Below are positions 35,146-44,865 of a stretch of 64,000 nt of DNA, piece after piece. The translations under genes and the position numbers were made by a program. Every line of letters begins with the position of its first letter. The stretch's first letter is position 1. The stretch spans positions 56,215 through 120,214 of the forward strand of contig JAGNDO010000005.1 of the NCBI GenBank assembly GCA_018003515.1. Reading direction: 5' to 3'. Origin of the DNA: Caldilineaceae bacterium (GTDB lineage Bacteria > Chloroflexota > Anaerolineae > Caldilineales > Caldilineaceae). Under the pieces are notes generated by a model. That model did no database searches, was not told the origin of the DNA, and worked only from the letters and a program-made list of their open reading frames with translations.

Positions 35146-35400
35146 ATGCAGAAATTTGCGGTCAGTATCGAATACTGCGTGATGTGAAACTATACCCCTC
35201 GCGCCGTCAGGTTGGCGGCAGAACTGCTCGAACAATTCACCCAGGCCATGACCAGCCTGACCCTGATCCCCTCCAGCGGCGGACGCTTTGAGGTGATGGT
35301 GGACGATGCCCTGATCTATAGCAAAAAGGAGTCCAAACGCCACGCCGACCCCGGCGAGGTGGTGCAGTTGTTTAGTGAGCATACGGGGATAGGGGAGTAG
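35146..35400 (+). CDS. Rdx-family (SelW-like) protein with in-frame TGA, candidate selenoprotein
   Basis: Starting from the ATG at 35146, with AAAGGAG at 35133-35139 (6-bp spacing), the frame reads MQKFAVSIEYCVM-TGA-NYTPRAVRLAAELLEQF and runs on to a TAG at 35398-35400, giving 84 residues if TGA is read through. The downstream part (SLTLIPSSGGRFEVMVDDAL, HADPGEVVQLF) is unmistakably Rdx/SelW-like: a thioredoxin-like redox protein with a CxxC or CxxU motif. Here the second active-site position is codon 14, TGA (35185-35187), giving C-x-x-U. A SECIS-like hairpin follows. The alternative is a nonsense mutation of TGC. Conventional gene calling would miss or truncate this gene. No Sec machinery is in the window. 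Confidence 0.72.
35185..35219 (+). promoter_or_regulatory. Candidate bacterial SECIS element downstream of the UGA
   Basis: UGA at 35185-35187 is followed by a hairpin GCCGTC-AGGTT-GGCGGC (35203-35219, six pairs including one G-U). The apical AGGTT carries the GG-U feature that SelB recognises in E. coli fdhF, whose loop is AGGUCU. The loop GGU is at nucleotides 26-28 counted from the U of UGA, versus 22-24 in fdhF. It lies in coding sequence, as bacterial SECIS elements do. Confidence 0.6.
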
Positions 35401-35488
35401 GGATTGAAGAAGTCTTTGTGGTGATCAAAATGATGGTGAAGATAATCGCCCCTTTTTTACTCTTTTCCAGGAGGAATCAAAGAATCTA

Positions 35489-36061
35489 ATGGCCCGCAAA
35501 CAACAACCCAGCGCAATTTTTCAACTCAAGATCAGCCTAGCCCACATTAGCCCACCCATCTGGCGACGGGTGCTGGTGCCGGGCACCTTCACCCTGGGCG
35601 ATCTGCACAACCTGATCCAGTCCTCGTTTGACTGGGCAGACTATCATTTGCACCTGTTCAACGTGGGCGGGATTGAATTTGGCCAACCCAGCGACGATGA
35701 CTTTTACGAAGTGCAAAACGAGGGCAAAATTCGCCTGGAACAACTCGTGTCCAACGAGAAATTCAAGTTCCACTACACCTATGACTTCGGCGATGACTGG
35801 GAACATACCATCCTGGTGGAGAAGATCCTGCCCGTGGACCCGGCCCTCACCTACCCGGTTTGCATCAAGGGCAAGCGGGCCACGCCGCCCGAAGATGTGG
35901 GCGGCCCCTGGGGCTATGCGGACTTTTTGGAGACGATCGCCGATCCAGAAAATGAGGAACACGAGGAGATGATGGAATGGGGCGGTGAAGATTTTGACCC
36001 TGAATACTTCAATCTGGACGAGATCAACGACCGCATTCAATTCACCTTCCAGAAGCGCTGA
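35489..36061 (+). CDS. Plasmid pRiA4b ORF-3 family protein
   Basis: 190-aa protein with the family's conserved blocks: FQLKISLAHISPPIWRRVLV, TLGDLHNLIQSSFDWADYHL, HYTYDFGDDWEHTILVEKI, and RATPPEDVGGPWGYADFLE. These proteins are widespread on plasmids and in transposon passenger regions; their function is unknown. The gene ends 10 bp before the prolyl oligopeptidase start, so the two may be co-transcribed. Confidence 0.9.
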   Translation: MARKQQPSAIFQLKISLAHISPPIWRRVLVPGTFTLGDLHNLIQSSFDWADYHLHLFNVGGIEFGQPSDDDFYEVQNEGKIRLEQLVSNEKFKFHYTYDFGDDWEHTILVEKILPVDPALTYPVCIKGKRATPPEDVGGPWGYADFLETIADPENEEHEEMMEWGGEDFDPEYFNLDEINDRIQFTFQKR

Positions 36062-36071
36062 GGCCCACGTC

Positions 36072-38141
36072 ATGACCAAACTGACCTATCCGTCCGCCGC
36101 CACCTCTGCCCAGATCGACGATTTCCACGGCACCCCCGTGGCCGACCCCTTCCGCTGGCTGGAGGAGACCGACGCCCCAGCAACCAAAGCCTGGATCAAG
36201 GCTCAGAATGGGGTCACTTTTGACTTTTTGGCGCAGATTGCGACGAGAGAACCCATCCGCCAGCGGCTGACTGAACTGTGGGATTTCCCCAAGCGTTGGG
36301 CGCCCGTGCCCAAAGGCGGGCACATCTTTCAACTGCGCAACACTGGGCTGCAAAACCAGGATGTGCTTTTTGTGATGGATAGCCCGACCGACGAAGGTCG
36401 GATACTCCTGGACCCCAATACCCTCTCGGAGGACGGCACCGTGGCCCTCAGCCGCTGGTCCGTGAGCGAAAATGGCCGTTATCTGGCCTACGCCACCAGC
36501 GCCAGCGGTTCCGACTGGCTGACCTGGCGTGTGCGGGGGGTGGAGACCGGCGCGGATCTGGCGGATCAGATCGAGTGGAGCAAATTCTCCCGTGCCAGTT
36601 GGGCCGGAGACAGCAGCGGCTTCTACTATGCCCGCTATGACGCCCCGGCAGCCGGCCAAGACTATCTGAGCGTCAACTATTTCCAGAAGATCTACTTCCA
36701 CCGTCTGGGCACGCAACAGGCCGAGGACACCCTGATCTACGCGCGCCCGGACCAAAAAGAGTGGGGCCTGGACGCCCACGTCAGCGAGGACGGCGACTAT
36801 CTGCTCATCCACGTCTGGCAGGGGACGGATGTGCGCAATCGTTTCTTTTTCCAGAAGTTGGGCGCTGATGCCAAGGTGGTGGAGCTGATCCCGGATCTTG
36901 AGGCGGCCTACACCTTTGTGGGCAACGACGGTCCCGTTTTTTATCTCTTCACCAACCTGGACGCGCCCAAGGGCCGCCTGATCGCCATCGACACGGCCAA
37001 CCCGGCCCGGCGCAATTGGCGCACCCTGATCCCCGAAGGCGAGGATGCCTTGGAGCAGGTGAGCCTGGTCCACAACGAATTTGTGACCCTCACCCTGCAC
37101 CACGCCCACCACCGGCTGACCCGCTACGACCTGGCCGGTCAACCCCTGGGCGAGATTGGCCTGCCCGGTCTGGGGTCCATCCCGGCCAACGGCGATACCC
37201 TCAACCTGACCGGCCAGCGCACGGGGAAGGAACTCTTTTATGCGTTTTGGTCCTTTCTGCATCCAGTGAGTCTCTATCGTTTTGACTTCCAAACCGGCCA
37301 GAGTGAGTTGCTCTTTGCCCCGGACCTGCCTTTCGATACATCGGACTACGAAACCCGCCAACTCTTCGCCCCCAGCCCGGACGGCACCCAGGTTCCCCTC
37401 TTTCTCACCCACCGCCGGGGCATGGCGCTGGACGGCCAGAACCCCACCCTGCTCTATGGCTATGGCGGCTTCAACATCTCCCTCACCCCCAGCTTTGCGG
37501 TCGGCCGGTTGGTTTGGCTGGAGATGGGGGGCGTGTGGGCGTCGGCCAACCTGCGGGGCGGCGGCGAATATGGCGAAGCGTGGCATCAGGCCGGGATGAA
37601 GCGGAACAAACAGAATGTGTTCGACGACTTCATCGCTTGTGCTGAATTCTTGATCGCCGAGAAGATCACCCAGCCTGGGAAACTGGGCATGATGGGCGGC
37701 TCAAACGGGGGGCTGCTGGTGGGCGCGTGCATGACCCAGCGCCCGGATCTCTTTGGGGCCGCGATCCCCGCCGTGGGGGTGATGGACATGCTGCGCTTCC
37801 ACAAGTTTACCATCGGCTGGGCCTGGGTCAGCGACTACGGCAGCGCCGAAAACCCGGAGGAGTTCCCCACCCTCCTGGCCTATTCGCCCCTCCACAACCT
37901 CAAGCCGGGGACCGCCTACCCCGCCACCCTGATCACCACCGGGGATCACGACGACCGGGTCGTGCCCGGCCACTCCTTCAAATTCGCCGCCGCCCTCCAA
38001 GCCGCCCAGACCGGGGACGCGCCCACCCTCATCCGCATCCAGACCAAGGCCGGCCACGGCGCGGGCAAGCCCACGGCCATCCTGATCCAGGAAGCCGCCG
38101 ACATCTGGGCCTTCCTGTCCCACGCGTTGGAGATGGGATGA
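36072..38141 (+). CDS. Prolyl oligopeptidase (S9A family)
   Basis: 689-aa cytosolic serine peptidase cleaving after Pro in short peptides. The N-terminal signature is DFHGTPVADPFRWLEETDAP; a seven-bladed propeller follows. The catalytic Ser is in MMGGSNGGLLVGACM (about residue 543), the Asp in GDHDDRVVPGHS (about 625), the His in KAGHGAGKP (about 660). No signal peptide. The stop overlaps the next ATG (ATGA at 38138). A diverged copy of its 3' end lies at 44118-44253. Confidence 0.95.
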   Translation: MTKLTYPSAATSAQIDDFHGTPVADPFRWLEETDAPATKAWIKAQNGVTFDFLAQIATREPIRQRLTELWDFPKRWAPVPKGGHIFQLRNTGLQNQDVLFVMDSPTDEGRILLDPNTLSEDGTVALSRWSVSENGRYLAYATSASGSDWLTWRVRGVETGADLADQIEWSKFSRASWAGDSSGFYYARYDAPAAGQDYLSVNYFQKIYFHRLGTQQAEDTLIYARPDQKEWGLDAHVSEDGDYLLIHVWQGTDVRNRFFFQKLGADAKVVELIPDLEAAYTFVGNDGPVFYLFTNLDAPKGRLIAIDTANPARRNWRTLIPEGEDALEQVSLVHNEFVTLTLHHAHHRLTRYDLAGQPLGEIGLPGLGSIPANGDTLNLTGQRTGKELFYAFWSFLHPVSLYRFDFQTGQSELLFAPDLPFDTSDYETRQLFAPSPDGTQVPLFLTHRRGMALDGQNPTLLYGYGGFNISLTPSFAVGRLVWLEMGGVWASANLRGGGEYGEAWHQAGMKRNKQNVFDDFIACAEFLIAEKITQPGKLGMMGGSNGGLLVGACMTQRPDLFGAAIPAVGVMDMLRFHKFTIGWAWVSDYGSAENPEEFPTLLAYSPLHNLKPGTAYPATLITTGDHDDRVVPGHSFKFAAALQAAQTGDAPTLIRIQTKAGHGAGKPTAILIQEAADIWAFLSHALEMG

Positions 38142-38512
38142 GCATAGCCGCCGCCGTGTTCCAAGCCGAAGAGCGGCTGGCCCGCGCCCATGAGATGATG
38201 GATCTGGCCATTATCGCCGAACTCCTGCACCCGAATTACGTGATGCTTCAGCCCAATGGCCAAATTGAAAACCGGCAGGACGTACTGGACTCGTACCGCT
38301 CCGGCGAGCGTCATTGGGACATGGCTCGGGTGGGTGATATGACTGTGCGGCTGGCTGGCGAGACGGCCACAGTCACCGGGCGTTGGTGGGCCATCGGTCA
38401 AAACGGGGCCGAGTACTTCGACTACGCCGCTCGCTTCCTCTCCGTCTGGGTGCAGACCGATCAGGGCTGGCGCAACATCGCCTACAGTTCAGTCGAAATC
38501 AGCGAAGAATAG
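38138..38512 (+). CDS. NTF2-like (DUF4440/SnoaL-like) protein
   Basis: 124-aa cone-shaped NTF2-fold protein: AEERLARAHEMMDLAIIAEL, LHPNYVMLQPNGQIENRQDV and the C-terminal TDQGWRNIAYSSVEI. Members are enzymes or ligand-binding proteins; the ligand here is unknown. The start overlaps the prolyl oligopeptidase stop by 4 bp. The first 20 codons have a diverged copy at 44250-44304. Confidence 0.82.
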   Translation: MSIAAAVFQAEERLARAHEMMDLAIIAELLHPNYVMLQPNGQIENRQDVLDSYRSGERHWDMARVGDMTVRLAGETATVTGRWWAIGQNGAEYFDYAARFLSVWVQTDQGWRNIAYSSVEISEE

Positions 38513-38519
38513 AGGGATC

Positions 38520-39452
38520 ATGCCAAACTGGTGCAAAATCTCCGTTGTCATATTTCTGGGTGTCTGGCTGTTGTCCGCTTGTGCCTCCCCGCCTCCTGCC
38601 TCGGTCTCCCCTGTTGAGCCGACTGTTGAGCCGACTGTTGAGCCGCCTTTCCCTGTGATCGTGACCCCGGATCTGGTCTACACCGCGCCCGAATTTCGGG
38701 CCATTCTGGTGGAGAAGCTGGACGCCTACGCGCCGGATACCCGAATCGATGGCGGCTGGCCCGTGGTGATCTTCGTCCACGGCAGCGCCCAGCAGAAGCG
38801 GGACTTCGCCCAGATCAGCGGCAAGGTGGCCGAAGCGGGCGCGGTAGTCTTCACCGTGGACTGGACGCCCTATTCGGGCAGTTCGATCCTGGCGGGCAAC
38901 GGCAAGCAGGTGCGGGAGATGGGCGAAACCCTGCTCTGCGCCGTGCGCTTCGCCCATGCCCATGCGTCCGAATATGGCGGCGACGCGGACCAGGTGATCC
39001 TGATTGGCTTCTCCGCCGGGGCGTGGATGGGTGCGCAGGTGGCCCTGGCCGGGGAAACCCTGGAAAGCCGCTGGACCGCCTTGGCCGAATCTGCGGGCGA
39101 ACCACCCCGCCAAGTGGACTGTGTGGCCCCGGACGGTTCCCCAAACGTGGCCGCCTTCGTGGGCATCGCCGGTCCCTACGGCGCGTTCGAGTCGGCCCCT
39201 GGGATCGACTCAGACTTACGCAAAGTGGTCGAAATTTCAGCGTATGTGGGCGAACGCCCGAATCTGCGAGTGCGTCTGCTCCACGGGCGCACGGATGGCG
39301 TTGTGAAGCAATCCGCATCGGAAAATTTTCTCGCCCTCCTGGTGGATGCGGGTTATGACGCCCGACTCACGCTTTTTGACGAGGGGCACAAGGTTCCTCA
39401 TGAACTGGTGCTGGAGGTCGTGGCTGAGTTGGGGAAGACAGTAAGCAAGTAA
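38520..39452 (+). CDS. Secreted alpha/beta-hydrolase lipoprotein
   Basis: 310-aa lipoprotein. The signal peptide ends in lipobox LLSACAS (Cys about residue 21), followed by a short PTVE repeat linker. The hydrolase core has VIFVHGSAQQKRDF for the oxyanion region, the nucleophile elbow GFSAGAWMG (about residue 164), an Asp in LLHGRTDGVV and a His in DEGHKVP. Probably a surface esterase or lipase-like enzyme; substrate unknown. A perfect terminator hairpin starts at the stop codon. Confidence 0.88.
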   Translation: MPNWCKISVVIFLGVWLLSACASPPPASVSPVEPTVEPTVEPPFPVIVTPDLVYTAPEFRAILVEKLDAYAPDTRIDGGWPVVIFVHGSAQQKRDFAQISGKVAEAGAVVFTVDWTPYSGSSILAGNGKQVREMGETLLCAVRFAHAHASEYGGDADQVILIGFSAGAWMGAQVALAGETLESRWTALAESAGEPPRQVDCVAPDGSPNVAAFVGIAGPYGAFESAPGIDSDLRKVVEISAYVGERPNLRVRLLHGRTDGVVKQSASENFLALLVDAGYDARLTLFDEGHKVPHELVLEVVAELGKTVSK

Positions 39453-39485
39453 AAACGGGCCGGGCAAAATGCCCGGCCCGTTTTT
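39451..39485 (+). terminator. Rho-independent terminator
   Basis: A perfect 15-bp stem AAAAACGGGCCGGGC with loop AAAAT and a T5 tract. It begins within the TAA of the lipoprotein gene and closes the plus-strand operon; by symmetry it may also serve the minus strand. Confidence 0.92.
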
Positions 39486-39627
39486 ACTTATCCGGTGAAA
39501 ATATACGTCAAATCGACCAAGCGCCTGTCGCTGAAACCATCCTACTTAATTTCCATGGGCAGATACCAACAGAATAGCGTAGTTATCAACACAAGATAGG
39601 GGTTGGTGATCAATATACCATTTATAG

Positions 39628-42600
39628 TCAAGGTAGCCGTGGCCGTGTGATAACCATGTTTGAAAAATGTATGATACTATTGGCCACAGAATTACGTGTA
39701 TAAAGACCCCAGGAGGATCCATTTATATAAACGTCATCGGTTACCGTTGCCAAAAATTGGTCGTTGACGAAGACGCTGATCTGAGCTTCGTCGCGCACGA
39801 CTTTCAGCCGGTTGACCTCGTTGTTCGGTTTGATGTGGGGTGAGGACGTCCAGTCTACCAACGGAACCCACGTCACCTCTCCATCCACGCGCCAGACCCC
39901 AAAGGTTTTATCTACCGGGTTGATTCCAAAGGCGTAGAAGCCTCGGTACCAAATGTTGTTGAAGAAGAGGCGGTAGTCGGCAACTCCCTGTACCAGCCGC
40001 GCATCTGCTTCGAGAGTAAATTTCCGGCCAGGTATATTGGACAAGGACCATGCCTGGGTGTAACTGACATTGATGCGTCGAATCTCATAGATGTCATTCG
40101 CAATACATCCCTGCCAGTACCAGTCGGGAGATGACTCCTGCGGAAATCCTGCACAGCTTGGGTAGCTCACGATAAATTCCGATAGTGGAGTAGGCGACGG
40201 AGTAGGCGACGGAGTAGGTGACGGCGTGGGCGTAGGCGATGGTTGTCGTAGGATACTGGGCAGAAAAGAAAACACTGTTTGCGTCCCCGTGGGCGTTATG
40301 GTCGGCGTGGCTGAAGGTTGCCCGTTGGGTGTTGGTGTGCTAGTTGGTGTCGGTGTCGGGGTGTTGGTTGGCGTCACCGGTGTTGGCGTATGGGTCGGCG
40401 CACCCGGTGTCACTGGCGTATTGGTTGGTGTGACCGTCGGGGTGTTGGTTGGTGTCGGTGTTGGGGTGTTGGTGGGTTGCCCGGTGGGTGTCGGCGTCGG
40501 GGTTACTACGGTGCAAGACGGGTCAATCGCCAGCCGCACATCGTCCAGCATGAAGACGCTGGGATCGGTCGAGGCATCATTGACAACCCGAAAGCCCAGA
40601 GTCACTTGCTGGCCGCCGTAGGCTGTGAGCGGCACGCTGGCCTCGGTCCAGCCAGACGTGTTGCCCGACTGGCAGAGAGGATGCTCGTGTACTTTGGTGC
40701 CATTAACCTGCACTGCGGCTGTGTCGTAGTCACAGTCGACCTCCGGTGACGAGACGTAGTACCAGTATTTAAGCAAGGTCGTTACACCCGGCGGCACCAG
40801 AATTCTCTGGGTTAACTCGCTGATTTCGCCGTTCACCACCCCCATCAACACAGCCCTGTCTCCCCCATGCGGCGCAATGTAATCACCCAGTTCGCTGGCC
40901 TGCCGGATCAGCGGCTGGGAGTTGCTGGAGATCTCAGTCCAGTCAGTGTTGGGGTCTGTCTCGAAGCCGCCGCTGCGGACCAGATCTCTGTCCTTGACCA
41001 CGGAGAGGGCGATGCTCACCGCCTGGGGACTGCCCGCCACACCGGTGGCCGCGAAGGTGACTGTACCGGTGTATGCACCGGTGGATAGCCCACTCTGGTT
41101 GACCGAAATCAGGGGTTGAGAAGGCACAGCGCCGGTCCCTGGCGTCACGTTCAACCAGGCCTGATTCTTGGTCGTCGTCCAGCTGAAGACCCCGGCGGCG
41201 CCAGAGTTCGTCACCGAGACGGGTTGGTTGGCAGGCGGCACGGCACAGACGACAGCGGTAAAGGCCAGGCTGGCCGGAGTCAGGTAAAGATACGGTGTGG
41301 TTGGTTGCCACTCAAATGCTCCGATGTCACAGGTCGAGCCTTGGGGCCGGGCGATCCCGCGCTGGTCAGTGGCCAGGCAATTGGCTATACCCGCCGCATC
41401 GATGGCGGGGCTGCCGGTCAGCAGGGCGTGGGTTTTGGTCGGGCCGCCGTTGTCTTGCAGCGGGCCGATCTGGGGTGGCGTACTCTTGAGATCGCCAGAC
41501 CCGGTTAATCCAGGGCACTTGTTGTCACTGGAGAGGTTATGGCCGTAGGAAATGAAGGTGGGATCATTGGGCACTGCATTGGCGCAATTGCCCCGGCTGT
41601 TCGAAAGTAAGGTGTTCTCCAGGGTGAGATTCTGGGGATCCTCCGCGCTGGTCCAATCGTCGTAGCCAACATATCCCGCATGATAGATCCCGCCCCCCAG
41701 ACCGCTGGCGGTGTTGCCGGCAATGGTCGTGTTGAGGAAGTTGGCCTTGGATGTAACGGCCCAATTAAGACTGTGGCCGCCTGCATCGCTAAACGCCCCT
41801 CCTTGGGCTGCTGAATTACCGCTGAGGGTACTGTTGGTGACGTTAGCCACAGGGTTGCCGTAGGACACGTAGATGCCGCCGCCATCGCCCGTGGCCGTGT
41901 TGGCGTTGATGGTGCTGGAGATTACCGTGACACCATAACCCCACACGCTGATGCCACCACCGTTGGCGGCAGAATTTCCGGAAACGATGGAGCGCAGCAG
42001 CATGCTGTTACTGCCCATTATTCCCCCACCGTTTCCGCCCACCGTGTTGCCTTCCACCAAGCTCCGGGTCAAACCAATATTGCCATATACGCCACCGCCG
42101 TCGCCACCGGCCGTGTTGCCCCGGAAAACAACATCAATGGCTGTAATTGGGTCTTCTCCCTCATTATACAGTCCCCCACCGTTATGAGCAGCGGTATTAC
42201 TGAGGAATGATGTGTTCCGGATCGTGGCATCGGGTGAGGCAATAGCAAGCCCGGCACCGGCATCGGCTGTGTTGTTCACAAAGATACTATTGTCGATGAT
42301 CGTGACCAAGCTACTGATATCCGCTCCTCCTCCAAACGTCCCGCCACAAGCTGGTTCGTCTAACAACAAGCGATTATTGCTGAAGGTAGTCCCCGTGATG
42401 AAAACAGAGGCACCGTTTATCTGGACCCCGCCCCCCTCAGGAGCACCACAGCCAGCCACGGTAACCGTGTGACGATGTGCGACATTGTCACGAATCGTGC
42501 TGTCCAACAGGGTTAGTCGAGTCTCACCGTCTCCTTCCTGGCGGTAGTAGATGCCAGCACCTGACGGCGGGTTGTTTTCGGTCACGGCCAGGTTTCCGGC

Positions 42601-43881
42601 GACCGTGCTGCGCGTGAGCGTAACGGCGGAGCCGGGGGAGGGGCCGAAGTAAAGCCCCGCCCCGCTACCCGCGCTGTTATGAGAGATCGTGCTATCTGTG
42701 ATGTCAACCGACCCCGCCCCGTTGAAGGTTACAGCGCCGCCGGGCATGCTCTCCGCTGTAGTGTTGTGTTCGATCGTGCTATTGGTGATGGTCAATTTGT
42801 CGTTGGGGTCATCAAGATAGACTTTTAGGCCGCTCGCTCCATGCGGATAACTTCCGTCGGTCCCGTATGCCGTGTTGTAATCAACCGTGCTGTTCGCAAT
42901 TCTGACACTCGCAAGACCCGCCCAAACAGCGCCGCCGCCGCCCGCGCTGTTGTGTGTCAACCTGCTGTTTTCCACGATGAGCGACATGTTGGCGGCGTCG
43001 ATAGCACCCCCCGCCTTACCCCCTTCGTTGTAGCCGATAGTGCTGGTGAGGATCGTTAACGTGCCGGGAAGAAGACTATTCCCTTCGGCATAGATGCCGC
43101 CACCACTATTAATTGTCGTGTTACTCAAGACGCTGCTATTGGTCAGTGTCACCGCCACAGACTGCCCTGTCACATAAATCCCGCCCCCTATGCCGGCTGT
43201 ATTCGAGACGATCTGTGTGCCAGTGACCATCAGTGTTACTGGCAGGGCCTGATTCTGTTGGAAGTAAACACCACCGCCCTTTTTGCTACTGTAGAGGCCT
43301 GGGTCGCCTGCATCATTACCAGTTAGGATTACGTTTTCCAATACTAGATCAACGTCACTCGCACGGATGCCGCCGCCGTCGCCGTAGTAACTGGCATGAC
43401 CATTACGAATAGTCACACCGACAATGCGAACATAAATCGAACTTGACCCTGGACCTCTAATATCCAGGACACGGTCGCCCAGGCTAGCCGCGTCAATGAT
43501 CGTCTGGTCGGGGCCAGCACCGATCAGGGTCAGATCGGCCTGAATGTCTAGATCGCCGCTGTCCGGATAGCCTTCTTCGTAGCTAACGCCCGCGCGGGTC
43601 AGCATGTAAATGCCAGGCCCCAGGGTGATGGTGTCCGGGCCGGGGTCGGCGTTGGCCGCGATGATGGCCTCGCGCACGGAGCAGTCGGCGTCGCACGCGC
43701 CGTCGGCCGTGTCCGCGGTCTTGGTCACCACAAAAGAACCCGCCCTGACGGGCAACGTCCACCCGAACAGGGCAAAGAGGGCCAGGCCCAGGCTGGCGGC
43801 CAAGATCAGCCCAAGGGAAAGGGATCGCCATCCGCGCAGGGTGGCATGGACGGGACGAGTCTGTACACGGTCTGTTGGCAT
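39628..43881 (-). CDS. Giant secreted CSLREA/right-handed beta-helix protein
   Basis: 1417-aa surface protein. Order: basic N-terminus and one hydrophobic signal/anchor segment (about 20-45); CSLREA-type domain ([24 protein letters not shown]); right-handed beta-helix of polymorphic-outer-membrane-protein type with many NNTA-G-GGGI repeats (about 100-820); choice-of-anchor-Q-like segment ([20 protein letters not shown]); BACON-like domain (857-950); jelly-roll domain (965-1125); Pro/Thr linkers (1130-1235) with [10 protein letters not shown]-terminal laminin-G-like sandwich (1240-1417). The ATG at 43881 has AGGAGG 8 bp upstream. Likely an adhesin or carbohydrate-associated surface protein; enzymatic activity not shown. 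Confidence 0.88.
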   Translation of the reverse strand: MPTDRVQTRPVHATLRGWRSLSLGLILAASLGLALFALFGWTLPVRAGSFVVTKTADTADGACDADCSVREAIIAANADPGPDTITLGPGIYMLTRAGVSYEEGYPDSGDLDIQADLTLIGAGPDQTIIDAASLGDRVLDIRGPGSSSIYVRIVGVTIRNGHASYYGDGGGIRASDVDLVLENVILTGNDAGDPGLYSSKKGGGVYFQQNQALPVTLMVTGTQIVSNTAGIGGGIYVTGQSVAVTLTNSSVLSNTTINSGGGIYAEGNSLLPGTLTILTSTIGYNEGGKAGGAIDAANMSLIVENSRLTHNSAGGGGAVWAGLASVRIANSTVDYNTAYGTDGSYPHGASGLKVYLDDPNDKLTITNSTIEHNTTAESMPGGAVTFNGAGSVDITDSTISHNSAGSGAGLYFGPSPGSAVTLTRSTVAGNLAVTENNPPSGAGIYYRQEGDGETRLTLLDSTIRDNVAHRHTVTVAGCGAPEGGGVQINGASVFITGTTFSNNRLLLDEPACGGTFGGGADISSLVTIIDNSIFVNNTADAGAGLAIASPDATIRNTSFLSNTAAHNGGGLYNEGEDPITAIDVVFRGNTAGGDGGGVYGNIGLTRSLVEGNTVGGNGGGIMGSNSMLLRSIVSGNSAANGGGISVWGYGVTVISSTINANTATGDGGGIYVSYGNPVANVTNSTLSGNSAAQGGAFSDAGGHSLNWAVTSKANFLNTTIAGNTASGLGGGIYHAGYVGYDDWTSAEDPQNLTLENTLLSNSRGNCANAVPNDPTFISYGHNLSSDNKCPGLTGSGDLKSTPPQIGPLQDNGGPTKTHALLTGSPAIDAAGIANCLATDQRGIARPQGSTCDIGAFEWQPTTPYLYLTPASLAFTAVVCAVPPANQPVSVTNSGAAGVFSWTTTKNQAWLNVTPGTGAVPSQPLISVNQSGLSTGAYTGTVTFAATGVAGSPQAVSIALSVVKDRDLVRSGGFETDPNTDWTEISSNSQPLIRQASELGDYIAPHGGDRAVLMGVVNGEISELTQRILVPPGVTTLLKYWYYVSSPEVDCDYDTAAVQVNGTKVHEHPLCQSGNTSGWTEASVPLTAYGGQQVTLGFRVVNDASTDPSVFMLDDVRLAIDPSCTVVTPTPTPTGQPTNTPTPTPTNTPTVTPTNTPVTPGAPTHTPTPVTPTNTPTPTPTSTPTPNGQPSATPTITPTGTQTVFSFLPSILRQPSPTPTPSPTPSPTPSPTPLSEFIVSYPSCAGFPQESSPDWYWQGCIANDIYEIRRINVSYTQAWSLSNIPGRKFTLEADARLVQGVADYRLFFNNIWYRGFYAFGINPVDKTFGVWRVDGEVTWVPLVDWTSSPHIKPNNEVNRLKVVRDEAQISVFVNDQFLATVTDDVYINGSSWGLYTRNSVANSIIHFSNMVITRPRLP

Positions 43882-44117
43882 GACATTTCCTCCTGTTGAT
43901 ATGTCGAGCAATTGAGGGGCAATCCGGGCAAAAACTGGGGTCATTGCAGAAGCTGGTTCGGCGATCCTATTGTATGCCGGAATCGGCAGACTTGGTCTCG
44001 CCATTCACTTTCAAAATCTATCCAACGCCTATCCAGACTATTCGATTGTGGTTGGGGAGTGTGTTGACAATGGCTTGAACGACGAGGCAGAGTGGGACAG
44101 TAACGGGATTTAACCGT
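43882..44117. other. Upstream region of the beta-helix gene, no recognised gene
   Basis: Contains the AGGAGG ribosome-binding site of the minus-strand beta-helix gene. On the plus strand a frame without start codon (about 43915-44113) reads protein-like ([19 protein letters not shown]) and stops just before the fragment patchwork. It may be another gene remnant, but no family is recognised. Confidence 0.4.
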
Positions 44118-44304
44118 AGCAGCCGGGGACGCGCCCACCCTCATCCGCATCCAGACCAAGGCCGGCCACGGCGCGGGCAAGCCCACGGCCATCCTGATCC
44201 AGGAAGCCGCGGACATCTGGGCCTTCCTCGTCCATGCGTTGGAGATGGGGTGAGCTGGGATGTCGTCGGGGTAATCCGGGCCGAGGAGCGGCTGGCCCAG
44301 GATC
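44118..44304 (+). pseudogene. Fragment: prolyl oligopeptidase 3' end plus start of the NTF2-like gene
   Basis: 44118-44253 encodes [20 protein letters not shown] and then [26 protein letters not shown], a near copy of the C-terminus of the gene at 36072-38141, including the catalytic His. It continues across the overlapping start (GTGA instead of ATGA) into 18 codons matching the NTF2-like gene (VIRAEERLAQDRAD). It has the same gene order as the intact locus 6 kb upstream and the same orientation. There is no start or propeller, so it is non-functional. Confidence 0.88.
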
Positions 44305-44377
44305 GGGCTGATGTCCATGCATGTCACCGGCTACGATGGCCCCATCGCCCTGCCCTATGCGGTCAAGCTGGGGGTGA
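44305..44377 (+). pseudogene. Fragment of phytoene synthase gene (internal)
   Basis: About 73 bp matching 51937-52009 of crtB almost exactly (GLMSMHVTGYDGPIALPYAV, then KLGV), with a synonymous TAT to TAC change. It joins the NTF2-like fragment at a shared GGGCTGATG sequence. Same orientation as intact crtB 7.6 kb downstream. Confidence 0.88.
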
Positions 44378-44547
44378 CCAAGCAGGGTAAGCTGTTGAAC
44401 GAAGTAACCGAACTGGTCGATGCAGGGCGCATCCGGTCCGCCGTCACCGATGTCGCCGGCAAGATCGATGCCGCCATCCTGCGCCGAGTACACGCCCAGA
44501 TCGAAAACGGTACGGCCCGGGGCAAGATTGTGCTGGCCGGGTTCTAA
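44378..44547 (+). pseudogene. Fragment: C-terminus of an MDR alcohol dehydrogenase
   Basis: In frame with the crtB piece, it reads KQGKLLNEVTELVDAGRIRS and ends with ARGKIVLAGF-stop, the standard C-terminal pattern of medium-chain dehydrogenase/quinone oxidoreductases. It is not a copy of the MDR gene at 10978, so its parent lies elsewhere. The fusion has an open frame of 78 codons from a GTP-less, NAD-less chimera and is not expected to be functional. Confidence 0.75.
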
Positions 44548-44616
44548 AGAAGCTATGATGTGGCCAGTCGCGGGCGCGCATAGTTTGATCTGTGTGGCGA
44601 TACAGGAAGAAAAATA

Positions 44617-44678
44617 CGGGGGAAGCGAAGAAGGCAGGCAACGAAAATTTTCGTTGCCTGCCTTCTTCGCTTCCCCCG
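44617..44678. terminator. 62-bp perfect palindrome, probable terminator
   Basis: Arms CGGGGGAAGCGAAGAAGGCA and GGCAACGAAAA are followed with no loop by their exact reverse complement, centred between 44647 and 44648. It lies between the fragment patchwork and the SIR2-like operon. No strong T-tract, so a role as a cruciform or insertion scar is also possible. Confidence 0.7.
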
Positions 44679-44754
44679 GTCGGCACAATCTGTTGCAGAA
44701 TGGGTCGGTCTTCTGATGAATTACCCTTTCCTTTGGCCGCTGTTTTTTTCTTGT

Positions 44755-44783
44755 TTGACAACAAATCCGTTGAGTTTTATAGT
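44755..44783 (+). promoter_or_regulatory. Sigma70-type promoter of the SIR2-like/STAND locus
   Basis: TTGACA at 44755-44760, 17 bp, TATAGT at 44778-44783. It lies 82 bp upstream of the ATG at 44866 and directly downstream of the palindrome, so the locus probably has its own near-consensus promoter. Confidence 0.72.
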
Positions 44784-44865
44784 GCGTTCCCAACATCAAA
44801 AGGATAGCAGGGGGGATGAATATTGTGCGCCTGTGGATCGGGTGTTCTCTATGGAGAAATTATTT

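Noticed and set aside
35034..35291. Plus-strand frame overlapping the start of the Rdx gene
   Set aside because: Different frame, no RBS, no recognised pattern; the Rdx reading frame through the TGA explains the region better.
43915..44113. Protein-like frame without start before the fragment patchwork
   Set aside because: No start codon, no recognised family; noted only as a possible remnant.
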